The notes under the pieces are model-generated. The model saw nothing but the letters and a program-made list of their open reading frames with translations, had not been told where the DNA came from and made no database searches. A stretch of 7,905 nt of DNA from Candidatus Odyssella thessalonicensis. GTDB taxonomy: Bacteria; Pseudomonadota; Alphaproteobacteria; Bin65. Position 1 is the first letter of the stretch, and each line of letters starts with the position of its first letter. A program made the translations under genes and the position numbers. Positions 1-4,974 of this stretch are shown here, one piece after another. Location: assembly GCA_005240015.1 (NCBI GenBank), contig SBBV01000522.1, positions 1 through 7,905 of the forward strand, in the 5' to 3' direction.

Positions 1-64
1 CTGACCGCTGCGGTCAGACCAAGTGTCACCCATGTCCCCGAACGACTGTCACCTATGTCCCCGG
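1..64. repeat. Tandem 17-base repeat next to a short palindrome, possible IS remnant
   Basis: Two near-identical direct repeats, TGTCACCCATGTCCCCG at 24-40 and TGTCACCTATGTCCCCG at 47-63, differ at one base and have a 23-base period. They follow a perfect 7-base inverted repeat (CTGACCG at 1-7, CGGTCAG at 11-17). From memory, repeats of this TGTCACC.ATGTC type occur beside transposase genes of IS481/IS3-like elements in alphaproteobacteria. No transposase is visible, so if it is an IS end, the element lies left of the window or has been lost. Confidence 0.45.
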
Positions 65-77
65 TCCGTACAGAATA

Positions 78-218
78 GCGGGGGAGGGTCAGGGTGGGGG
101 TGAGGACCAGGTTCGCAAAATCGCGCGACGACGTGCGACGCTCGGGCGCCGCGCAACCGATTTCGCGCTTCGCGGCGGACAGCCCCCCATACAACCTTCC
201 CCCGCAAGCGGGGGAAGG
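78..218. repeat. Intergenic G-rich repeat bounded by imperfect inverted copies
   Basis: GCGGGGGAGGG at 78-88, continuing into a run of the form TCAGGGTGGGGGTGAGG, is matched in inverse orientation at 10 of 11 positions by CCTTCCCCCGC at 195-205. The segment between them shows no convincing coding signal. Short G-rich segments of this kind are, from general knowledge, scattered between genes of many alphaproteobacterial genomes. Whether this is one mobile unit or two separate copies cannot be decided from one window. Confidence 0.4.
195..218 (-). terminator. Strong hairpin downstream of the EF-hand gene, possible terminator
   Basis: CCTTCCCCCGC (195-205) and GCGGGGGAAGG (208-218) form a perfect 11-base inverted repeat around two bases; a real fold would open one pair to give a 4-base loop. 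On the minus strand it lies 37 bases past the stop codon of the EF-hand gene and is followed by TTGTATG, a weak T-rich tail. It could end that transcript, although it also belongs to the dispersed G-rich repeat. Confidence 0.4.
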
Positions 219-255
219 CCTTCTTGGCTACCTCGTCCCCGCGCGTATCTTGGCG

Positions 256-939
256 CTACTCGAGCTCGTCGAGATCGGATTGCAGCGGAGTGCGCTTGCC
301 GTTGGAGGTGGTGGCGCTCCTGCGATCGACCCAGCGCTTGTGCGCGGCGGCGAACTCGCCGCGGCTGATGCGCCCGTCCTTGTCGGCGTCGAGCCGCTGG
401 AAGAAGCCGCGCAGCGCCGCCACGCGCTCCTCGCGGCCGATGAAGCCGTCGCCGTCCTTGTCGTATTTCGCGAAGATGCGCTGCATCCAGCGCTCGGCGA
501 TGCGGCGGCGGCATTGGAGATACTCCTGCCGCGTGATGAAGCCGTCCTTGTTGGTGTCGCAGAGCAGCAGCCGCTGCGCCTCGGGCCCCTTCAGGTCCGC
601 CGCGCCGAGCCGCCCGGTGCGCTTCTTGTCGAGCGCCTCGAACACCCGGTTCACGCGCCGGCGCGCCTCGGCCTCGTGGTAGGCCATGAACTCGTCGCGG
701 CCGATATTGCCGTCGCGGTTCTGGTCCATGCGTTTCAGGCGCTCGTCCGAGGCGCGCACGAACTCCTCGAACGAGATGAAGCCGCTGCCGTTGCGGTCGA
801 GGCGCTTCCAGGCCTGCTCGGCCGATTCGCCGGCGCCCTGCGCGGCCGCCGGGAGCGCGCTTGCCGCCATCACGGCGAACGCCGCCAGCATCAGACCCGG
901 CCCCAGCCGGGCCCGGCGCAGGAACAACGCAACCCGCAT
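256..939 (-). CDS. Exported protein with six EF-hand calcium-binding loops
   Basis: A 227-residue protein with an N-terminal signal peptide: a basic start (RRARLG), a hydrophobic stretch at about 14-29, and a likely signal-peptidase I site after ALPAAA (about residue 33). The mature part is almost entirely EF-hands, with 12-residue loops starting at 48 (DRNGSGFISFEE), 72 (DQNRDGNIGRDE), 104 (DKKRTGRLGAAD), 128 (DTNKDGFITRQE), 160 (DKDGDGFIGREE) and 184 (DADKDGRISRGE). Loop 3 is degenerate, with Lys and Arg in liganding positions and Asp instead of Glu at position 12; the others look able to bind calcium. The role is probably periplasmic or extracellular calcium binding or sensing; no enzymatic domain is seen. 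The start at 939 was chosen over an in-frame ATG at 993 because GAAAGG lies at a suitable distance upstream and the signal peptide then starts correctly. It is transcribed alone. Confidence 0.88.
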   Translation of the reverse strand: MRVALFLRRARLGPGLMLAAFAVMAASALPAAAQGAGESAEQAWKRLDRNGSGFISFEEFVRASDERLKRMDQNRDGNIGRDEFMAYHEAEARRRVNRVFEALDKKRTGRLGAADLKGPEAQRLLLCDTNKDGFITRQEYLQCRRRIAERWMQRIFAKYDKDGDGFIGREERVAALRGFFQRLDADKDGRISRGEFAAAHKRWVDRRSATTSNGKRTPLQSDLDELE

Positions 940-1100
940 ATTGTGCCTTTCAGCGCCGCGCTGAAGACAGACGCGCGCCGGTCCCCTGCCCAAAGCGGCC
1001 GGGCCATCGTCCCCGCCGGCCGCCGTCCACCTAGCGAGTTTACGCCCGTCCGCCCGAACCTATCCCCGGCCTCGCCGCCGGAATGGCCGCCTTCCCGCGG

Positions 1101-1128
1101 TTGCTCAGGATGGCCGGATCGCCTAAAT
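1101..1128 (+). promoter_or_regulatory. Possible promoter of the tRNA-Arg gene
   Basis: TTGCTC (1101-1106) and CTAAAT (1123-1128) are separated by 16 bases, which would start transcription about 18 bases before the mature tRNA. Each hexamer matches the sigma-70 consensus at only about half of its positions, so this is tentative. The rest of 940-1152 shows nothing else that I can support. Confidence 0.3.
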
Positions 1129-1152
1129 GATGGTCTCGACGAAGTGCGGCAC

Positions 1153-1229
1153 GCACCCGTAGCTCAGCTGGATAGAGCGTTGCCCTCCGAAGGCAGAGGT
1201 CAGAGGTTCGAATCCTCTCGGGTGCGCCA
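1153..1229 (+). tRNA. tRNA-Arg, anticodon CCG (reads CGG)
   Basis: A complete 77-base cloverleaf. The acceptor stem pairs GCACCCG with CGGGTGC, followed by the discriminator base G and an encoded CCA. The D arm is GCTC-AGCTGGATA-GAGC, and the anticodon arm is TTGCC-CTCCGAA-GGCAG with CCG at positions 34-36. The variable loop is AGGTC, and the T arm is AGAGG-TTCGAAT-CCTCT. All stems pair. It decodes the arginine codon CGG. The gene stands alone, with no other tRNA near it. Confidence 0.97.
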
Positions 1230-1233
1230 TTTT

Positions 1234-1255
1234 CCGGGCTGCACGCGCCAGCCGG
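1234..1255. terminator. Hairpin between the tRNA and the convergent operon
   Basis: CCGGGCTG (1234-1241) and CAGCCGG (1249-1255) can pair around a 7-base loop with one bulged base. It lies 5 bases past the tRNA and 13 bases past the stop codon of the opposing gene, so it could serve either transcript. Neither strand has a real T-run after it, so an intrinsic terminator is only a possibility. Confidence 0.25.
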
Positions 1256-1267
1256 ATCGGGTCTGGT

Positions 1268-2077
1268 TCAATCCAATCCCAACCTGCTCTTCAAGCTCAC
1301 CAGGCCGAACGCGTGTTTTGAGTCCTTGCCGTCTGCAGTAATGGTGCCGACGCAGTTCGTGGGCCAAATCCCGAACCAGTGATCGCCGATCGACCACACG
1401 GCTCGGCTGGTGCCCGGCCCCTGACAATCCCACACCTGCCGTTTTCCTCGCTCGACCCACTCGGCACGGCATCTCATTCTGCCGTTTGCTCCCGGATCTG
1501 GCCTGCGGCCAGGATCTAACTTTCCGACGCACTCGACGCGTGCGCTGATGGCGCCGTTCCAGCTCGGCGTGGCCTGTCCGGTGAACCGCCATTCGCTCAG
1601 GCCGCCGGTGAGCGTACCCTTTCCGTTGAGCACGTGATGGGCGTCGGGTGTTGCGTTCCATGCAAACAGTGCGTCGGCCGAGGACTGGACCTTCGGTCGC
1701 TGGAGGCGGGCAAGCTCCGCCTTCCAATGGTCGAGATTACAGGCATTCTGCACCTCGTTCCGCCGGCGCTTGGCCTCTTGCAACAGGTTGTCCGCCCGAG
1801 CCTGCGACATGCGGCCAGCGGCGACGGCACGCTTGAGCGCGGTCTCCCACGCCGTCAAAGCGATGACCGGTTCCTTGCCCGCCTGGCGCCGCCCGCGGTG
1901 GAAGAAGTAGTCTCCGGTCTTCAATTGCGCACAGTGCTGCGTAAGGTAGGGCTCGTTCCTCAGTGTCTGCTCGGCAAGCTGAATGTTGCGCTGGACCGTC
2001 GCGACATCTTGGGCAGACACGCTGGTGGCGGCAGCGCCGACGATGGCGGCGGCCAAGCAACCGATCCACTTCTGCAT
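1268..2077 (-). CDS. Exported protein of unknown function, cysteine- and tryptophan-rich
   Basis: 269 residues; I do not recognise a family. It begins with a clear signal peptide (hydrophobic 5-18, probable cleavage after SVSA at 22), so it is periplasmic or secreted. Residues 24-128 look helical and charged and contain Cys49 and Cys113. Residues about 138-262 look beta-rich, with many Trp and Gly and four cysteines (183, 203, 218, 242). Six cysteines in an exported protein suggest three disulfides; this is inference. A GGGGGAGA ribosome-binding site lies about 5 bases before the ATG and just past the stop codon of the upstream PAN-domain gene, 16 bases away, so the two are very likely co-transcribed and perhaps act together. 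An alternative reading as a two-domain adhesin or ligand-binding protein cannot be judged from sequence alone. Confidence 0.82.
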   Translation of the reverse strand: MQKWIGCLAAAIVGAAATSVSAQDVATVQRNIQLAEQTLRNEPYLTQHCAQLKTGDYFFHRGRRQAGKEPVIALTAWETALKRAVAAGRMSQARADNLLQEAKRRRNEVQNACNLDHWKAELARLQRPKVQSSADALFAWNATPDAHHVLNGKGTLTGGLSEWRFTGQATPSWNGAISARVECVGKLDPGRRPDPGANGRMRCRAEWVERGKRQVWDCQGPGTSRAVWSIGDHWFGIWPTNCVGTITADGKDSKHAFGLVSLKSRLGLD

Positions 2078-2093
2078 GGCGTCTCCCCCGTCC

Positions 2094-2474
2094 CTAGAGG
2101 TTGCCGAAGTCCGTGGGGTCGATATCGTCGGGGTTCGTCACGGGCCCCCGCGGCCGCCCGGCGCCGGCTTTCACCAGCGAGATATGCCCGCGCGCCTGGT
2201 TCTTGCTGGTCACCACGGACAGCAGATAGCACATCGCCGCATCGGACGGCTTGTACGTGCCCGCTGCGATCCAGGTCGAGCCTTGGCACCGCGGATTTGC
2301 GGCGCAATCAGCCTGGCACTCAGCGGCACTCGGGCGCGGATAATAGGTGAGGTTCGTCCCGTTCAGCGCCACACCTACCTCCACGCCCTGCGCGCTTGCG
2401 AGCGATGGCACCGAGACAAGCAACGCGCCCCCCAGGGCGAGCGACGGCAGGTTGTTGCGGCGCTCCCGTTTCAT
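2094..2474 (-). CDS. Small exported PAN/apple-domain protein
   Basis: 126 residues with a signal peptide (basic KRERR, hydrophobic 12-25, cleavage probably after SLASA at 28). The mature region matches the pattern of bacterial PAN/apple domains: a start at GVEVGVALNGTNL, then Cys53, Cys57 and Cys63 (AECQADCAANPRC), a Thr-Trp/Tyr core and Cys82 (MCYLLS), followed by a short strand at 96-102 and a Pro/Asp-rich tail. PAN domains bind proteins or carbohydrates outside the cytoplasm; the ligand here is unknown. The start is fixed by AAAGGGG seven bases upstream. It is the first gene of a two-gene operon with the cysteine-rich exported protein downstream. It is divergent from the NTF2-like gene, from which it is separated by 130 bases that contain a perfect palindrome. 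Confidence 0.82.
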   Translation of the reverse strand: MKRERRNNLPSLALGGALLVSVPSLASAQGVEVGVALNGTNLTYYPRPSAAECQADCAANPRCQGSTWIAAGTYKPSDAAMCYLLSVVTSKNQARGHISLVKAGAGRPRGPVTNPDDIDPTDFGNL

Positions 2475-2503
2475 GATTGCCCCTTTGACGTGCGGTGAAG
2501 CGT

Positions 2504-2530
2504 GCGGGGCTTGAGCTCAAGTGTGCCCGC
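2504..2530. promoter_or_regulatory. Palindrome in a divergent promoter region, candidate operator
   Basis: A perfect 12-base palindrome CTTGAGCTCAAG (2510-2521) is flanked by GCGGG (2504-2508) and CCCGC (2526-2530), giving an imperfect 27-base dyad. It lies between the divergent PAN-domain and NTF2-like genes, 30 bases from the PAN start codon. Size and place fit a dimeric regulator site, but the regulator is unknown and no regulator gene is in the window. Confidence 0.3.
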
Positions 2531-2604
2531 GTTAGGCTTTTCCACCAGCGACTGTCGGCCATCCTATCACGCAACTGCCGCACAGCAAACCAGGCCCGGC
2601 TGCA

Positions 2605-3021
2605 ATGTCCGCCGCTTCCACGACCTCGATCGCCGCCCAAGGCGTTGCACGCTGGCACGATTGCGTAGCCCGGCGCGATTTCGCCGCGCTGCGGGCGCTG
2701 CTCGCCGACGATGTGCGGTTCCATTCGCCGTTCTTGTGGCGGCCCAAGGACGGCAAGGCCGTCACCGCCGAGTACCTCATCGCCGCGATGCACGTGCTCG
2801 AAGACCTCACCTATCACCGCGAGGCGCACGACGGCACGACCGCGATGCTCGAGTTCAGCGCCAAGGTCGGCGAATTGTCGCTCAAGGGCATCGACATCAT
2901 CCGCTTCGGTACGGACGGCCGCATCGTCGAGTTCGAGGTGATGGTGCGCCCGTTCAAGGGCCTCACGGCGCTCGCCGAGGCCATGCAGAAGCAGCTCGCA
3001 GCGCAGGGCGTCGCGGGGTAG
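2605..3021 (+). CDS. NTF2-like (SnoaL-type) family protein
   Basis: 138 residues, a usual length for single-domain NTF2-like proteins. An N-terminal helix pair (about 9-34: VARWHDCVARRDFAALRALL) leads to the hallmark turn LADDVRFHSPFLW (33-45). Then follow a helix (about 54-67), VLEDLTYHRE, and the curved sheet strands ELSLKGIDIIRFGTDGRI and EFEVMVRPFKGL. The fold forms a conical pocket used by both enzymes and binding proteins, so no reaction can be assigned; the polar residues in the pocket are not diagnostic. No signal peptide, so cytoplasmic. No good Shine-Dalgarno sequence lies before the ATG at 2605, but there is no better in-frame start. It is transcribed alone, away from the PAN operon, and is followed by a palindromic repeat element. 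Confidence 0.85.
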   Translation: MSAASTTSIAAQGVARWHDCVARRDFAALRALLADDVRFHSPFLWRPKDGKAVTAEYLIAAMHVLEDLTYHREAHDGTTAMLEFSAKVGELSLKGIDIIRFGTDGRIVEFEVMVRPFKGLTALAEAMQKQLAAQGVAG

Positions 3022-3052
3022 GCCCCGTTCCGAGATGGAATCATTTTTGAGG

Positions 3053-3142
3053 CGTAGGGGCGGGTCCCCGACCCGCCCGCCGGGGTCACCACCCGAAAAT
3101 CGGTCGCGCCAAGAGCGGCGGCGACACGGGCGAGGCCCTACG
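3053..3142. repeat. About 90-base palindromic intergenic element with terminal inverted repeats
   Basis: CGTAGGGGC (3053-3061) is matched inversely by GGCCCTACG (3134-3142) at 8 of 9 bases. Just inside the left end is a perfect 9-base stem, GGGCGGGTC (3058-3066) with GACCCGCCC (3070-3078), around CCC. There is no coding signal and no T-run, so it is better seen as a REP- or MITE-like dispersed element than as a terminator. It may still slow read-through from the NTF2-like gene. Confidence 0.45.
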
Positions 3143-3169
3143 ATGCGAGGCTCGTAACGCGGCCGGGAA

Positions 3170-3298
3170 TCAGTCTTCGAGCGACACCACGCCGACGGCT
3201 TCGAGTGCGAGCACGCACCAGATGCCGAGGCACGAGAGCATCAGGCCGTATTCGATCGTCGTCAGGCCGCTTTCGTCGCGGAAGAAGCACCGCAGCAT
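3170..3298 (-). CDS. Flp-type (type IVb) pilin-like small protein
   Basis: A 42-residue ORF: a short charged leader MLRCFFRDESG, then LTTIEYG and a hydrophobic helix (LMLSCLGIWCVLAL), ending in EAVGVVSLED. The block DESG-LTTIEYG is the Flp prepilin signature: cleavage after Gly11, Glu at the fifth position of the mature protein and Tyr next to it. Family members of 50-65 residues are assembled by Tad secretion machinery into thin adhesive pili. The start at 3298 was chosen because AAAGG lies 9 bases upstream; the ATG at 3307 would abut that site directly. Oddities: the mature part is only about 31 residues, contains Cys and Trp and ends acidic, and no tad/cpa genes are in the window. It may be a minor pilin, a decoy or an orphan copy. 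A CtrA-type promoter lies upstream. Confidence 0.75.
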   Translation of the reverse strand: MLRCFFRDESGLTTIEYGLMLSCLGIWCVLALEAVGVVSLED

Positions 3299-3348
3299 CG
3301 AGAACATCCTTTCGCCCAGCGAAGAGCGTCCTGCACGCTATGCGATTG

Positions 3349-3389
3349 ATCGTAAAACGCCGGCTAACGCAGGATTAAAGATGGCTTAA
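3349..3389 (-). promoter_or_regulatory. CtrA-type box and promoter of the Flp-like pilin gene
   Basis: The minus strand reads TTAA-GCCATCT-TTAA (3389-3375), an exact TTAA-N7-TTAA CtrA consensus. The downstream half extends to TTAATC, which can serve as a -35 with an 18-base spacer to TACGAT (3354-3349) as -10. Transcription would start near 3342, about 44 bases before the pilin start codon. CtrA boxes overlapping the -35 are typical of CtrA-activated promoters, and the Flp-type pilA gene of Caulobacter is a known CtrA target. Confidence 0.55.
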
Positions 3390-3411
3390 AATCGCCGCGG
3401 CGCGTGCGGCG
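3388..3411 (-). terminator. Intrinsic terminator of the hydrolase/DoxX operon
   Basis: On the minus strand CGCCGC (3411-3406) and GCGGCG (3398-3393) form a six-base GC stem around a 7-base loop and are followed directly by ATTTTAA. It lies 17 bases past the DoxX-like stop codon. The T-run is short, and its last bases are also the first half of the CtrA box of the next gene. Confidence 0.45.
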
Positions 3412-3428
3412 CAGGGGTGCACCTTCGG

Positions 3429-3845
3429 TCAAGCGGCCGCGCGCAGTGGGAACAGCTTGCGAAGCCGGGGATCGCGCAAATAGAGCCCGCCCCAGACGAT
3501 CACGCCGAGGTAGACGCCGAACAGGACGTGCGTGAAGAGCGGGCTTCCAACTCGGACATGCGTGGCCACGGCGCCGCCCAGAAAGCCCGTGAGCAGAATG
3601 GCGCCGAGCACCGCGGTTCGCGGGGCCACGTAGAGCAAGGTGCACACCAGCAGCAAGGCGCCGACACCGCGCGTCATCGCGGCGCCCGAAAAACCCAGCG
3701 CGCCGCTCGTCTCCACCGCGATGGGCATGGCCAGCAGCTTCATCGTCGCATCCAGCAACAAGAACGCGACCGCGAGACCGCTGAGCACCCAGCCGGCCCA
3801 ATAGCTGCCCTGGTGGCCACTGGTCGATGCTGCTTGATCCCCCAT
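3429..3845 (-). CDS. DoxX-like family inner-membrane protein
   Basis: 138 residues with four predicted membrane helices (roughly 17-33, 54-73, 78-96 and 103-122) and a cytoplasmic basic tail (RDPRLRKLFPLR). The pattern LLYVAPRTAVLGAILLTGFL, then GGAVATHVRVGSPLFTH and GLYLRDPRL, is that of the DoxX-like family, small four-helix membrane proteins. Some DoxX relatives act as the quinone-side subunit of thiosulfate:quinone oxidoreductase, but most of this branch has no established function. The start at 3845 was chosen over an in-frame ATG at 3908 because GGAGG lies six bases upstream. It follows the MBL-fold hydrolase by 84 bases on the same strand and is followed by a hairpin terminator, so the two probably share a transcript. 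Confidence 0.86.
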   Translation of the reverse strand: MGDQAASTSGHQGSYWAGWVLSGLAVAFLLLDATMKLLAMPIAVETSGALGFSGAAMTRGVGALLLVCTLLYVAPRTAVLGAILLTGFLGGAVATHVRVGSPLFTHVLFGVYLGVIVWGGLYLRDPRLRKLFPLRAAA

Positions 3846-3929
3846 GGTTTCCTCCGGTTCCGGCGTGGGCCTGCCGCGAGGACGAACGGGAGGGCTGCAA
3901 TCCGACACGGGGCCGACGGAAGGCGCCGC

Positions 3930-4580
3930 TCAGGCGCCGACCGCGAGATCGCTCGCATAGGGGTTCGTCTTCCGCTCCCAGCCGAAGGTCGACATCGGCC
4001 CGTGGCCGGGGATGAAGCGCACGTCGTCGCCGAGCGGGAACAGGCGCTCGCGGATCGATGAGATCAGCGCCGCGTGATCGCCGCGCGGGAAATCGGTGCG
4101 GCCGATCGAGCCCTTGAACAGCACGTCGCCGACCACCGCGAGCTTCGCCGGGCGGTGGAAGAACACGATGTGGCCCGGCGTGTGGCCCGGGCAGTGCAAG
4201 ACCTCGAACACGAGCTTCCCCACCGTCGCCGTGTCGCCCTGCCTGAGCCAGCGGTCGGGCGTGAATTCGCGCAGCGGCGGAAAGCCGAACTGAAGCCCGT
4301 GCGCGGGCAGCTTCTCGATCCAGAAGCGGTCGGCCTCGTGCGGGCCTTCGACCGGCAGCTTCAGCCGATCGCGGAGATCGGCGACCGCGCCGGCGTGATC
4401 GAGATGCCCGTGCGTGACCAGGATCTTCTCGAGCGTGACACCCTGCTTGGCGATGACGCCCAGCACCTGGTCGAGATCGCCGCCGGGATCGACGATGGCG
4501 CCCTTCATCGTCTCGTCGCACCAGAGCAGCGAGCAGTTTTGAGCAAACGGCGTCACCGGGATGATGGCGGCTTTCAGCAT
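3930..4580 (-). CDS. MBL-fold metallo-hydrolase, YcbL/glyoxalase II-like
   Basis: 216 residues, the normal length of the YcbL type. Metal ligands are all present: THGHLDH (His57, His59, Asp61, His62), His133 in CPGHTPGH, Asp152 in VGDVLF and His193 in IPGHGP. The segments GSIGRTDFPRGD and STFGWERKTNPY are characteristic of this branch. Members hydrolyse thioesters such as S-lactoylglutathione or act as general MBL hydrolases. The protein lacks the long C-terminal substrate-binding domain of classical GloB, so the natural substrate is uncertain. It is cytoplasmic. The start at 4580 (MLKAAIIPVTPFAQN) matches the family N-terminus; the in-frame extension to 4733 is an Arg-rich, unlikely leader. 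The ribosome-binding site is only fair (GGAGA, 11 bases away). It leads an operon with the DoxX-like gene. Confidence 0.9.
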   Translation of the reverse strand: MLKAAIIPVTPFAQNCSLLWCDETMKGAIVDPGGDLDQVLGVIAKQGVTLEKILVTHGHLDHAGAVADLRDRLKLPVEGPHEADRFWIEKLPAHGLQFGFPPLREFTPDRWLRQGDTATVGKLVFEVLHCPGHTPGHIVFFHRPAKLAVVGDVLFKGSIGRTDFPRGDHAALISSIRERLFPLGDDVRFIPGHGPMSTFGWERKTNPYASDLAVGA

Positions 4581-4700
4581 GTCGGCGGGGATCTCCGAGG
4601 CCGCCGGGATATGCGGGTCAAAGGGCCGGGGCGCAAGCGCCGCGTCGCCGCGCCGCCGACGGCGACCAGGGCGCCGAAATTCCGTCGCTTTTCCGGCGCA

Positions 4701-4716
4701 TGTGACGCACTTCACA
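4701..4716. promoter_or_regulatory. Perfect CRP/FNR-family palindrome
   Basis: TGTGA-CGCACT-TCACA is an exact match to the CRP consensus TGTGA-N6-TCACA. It lies in the 241-base divergent region between the hydrolase (start 4580) and the XpaC/TelA module (first start 4822). Its centre is about 44 bases before the start point predicted from the putative downstream -10, close to a class II activator position. Which CRP-like protein would bind is unknown. Confidence 0.5.
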
Positions 4717-4718
4717 GC

Positions 4719-4746
4719 TTGCCGCCGGCACACGGCACACTATGGT
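4719..4746 (+). promoter_or_regulatory. Possible promoter of the XpaC/TelA module
   Basis: TTGCCG (4719-4724) and TATGGT (4741-4746) are separated by 16 bases, each matching sigma-70 at about four positions. It starts two bases after the CRP-like palindrome and about 76 bases before the first start codon. Its value comes mainly from that arrangement; neither hexamer is strong. Confidence 0.3.
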
Positions 4747-4821
4747 GTGGCGCCTGCCGCGCCCGATCTTGCGCCGCGCGGCCGCATCCCCACCTATGGC
4801 GCGACCCATTCAAGACCCCGC

Positions 4822-4974
4822 ATGAGCAACGGCTTCCTCAGGTTCATCGGCGTGCTGCTGATCCTCGGCAGCGTCGGCTTCGTCACCGTGAAGGGCACGT
4901 TCACCGGCGGCTTCCGGTATCTGACGCCCGGCTTCGGCACGGTCTCCCATGACCCAGCCGCTGAGCGCCGCTGA
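4822..4974 (+). CDS. Small single-span membrane protein overlapping the XpaC gene
   Basis: A 50-residue ORF starting MSNGFLRFIGVLLILGSVGF, with one clear hydrophobic helix (about 5-23), a Gly/Thr/Phe-rich segment KGTFTGGFRYLTPGFG and a polar tail. I do not recognise a family. It overlaps the start of the XpaC-like gene by 26 bases in another frame, so translation of the two may be coupled, and XpaC lacks a Shine-Dalgarno sequence of its own. No clear ribosome-binding site is seen here either. It is too short for codon statistics to prove it is real. The case rests on the placed start, the coherent membrane helix and the overlap. It may be an accessory subunit of the XpaC/TelA module. Confidence 0.5.
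   Translation: MSNGFLRFIGVLLILGSVGFVTVKGTFTGGFRYLTPGFGTVSHDPAAERR

Noticed and set aside
1153..1229. tRNA-Arg as attachment site of a genomic island
   Set aside because: No second copy of the tRNA 3' end and no integrase gene is seen in the window.
94..1341. Long plus-strand open frame of 415 codons
   Set aside because: It is antisense to the EF-hand gene and runs through the tRNA-Arg gene and into the convergent gene. High GC content keeps shadow frames open.
1200..1727. Minus-strand open frame ending in the tRNA gene
   Set aside because: It overlaps the exported protein gene in another frame and its C-terminus is a translation of antisense tRNA.
3364..4521. Minus-strand open frame of 385 codons
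   Set aside because: Arg-rich translation overlapping both the hydrolase and the DoxX-like gene out of frame; no recognisable domain.
4796..4825. Nine-codon leader ORF whose TGA overlaps the ATG at 4822 (ATGA)
   Set aside because: ATGA overlaps are common by chance. The frame has no ribosome-binding site and nothing suggests an attenuator.
4074..4952. Plus-strand open frame of 292 codons
   Set aside because: Mostly antisense to the MBL-fold hydrolase, whose metal-binding motifs are intact on the other strand.
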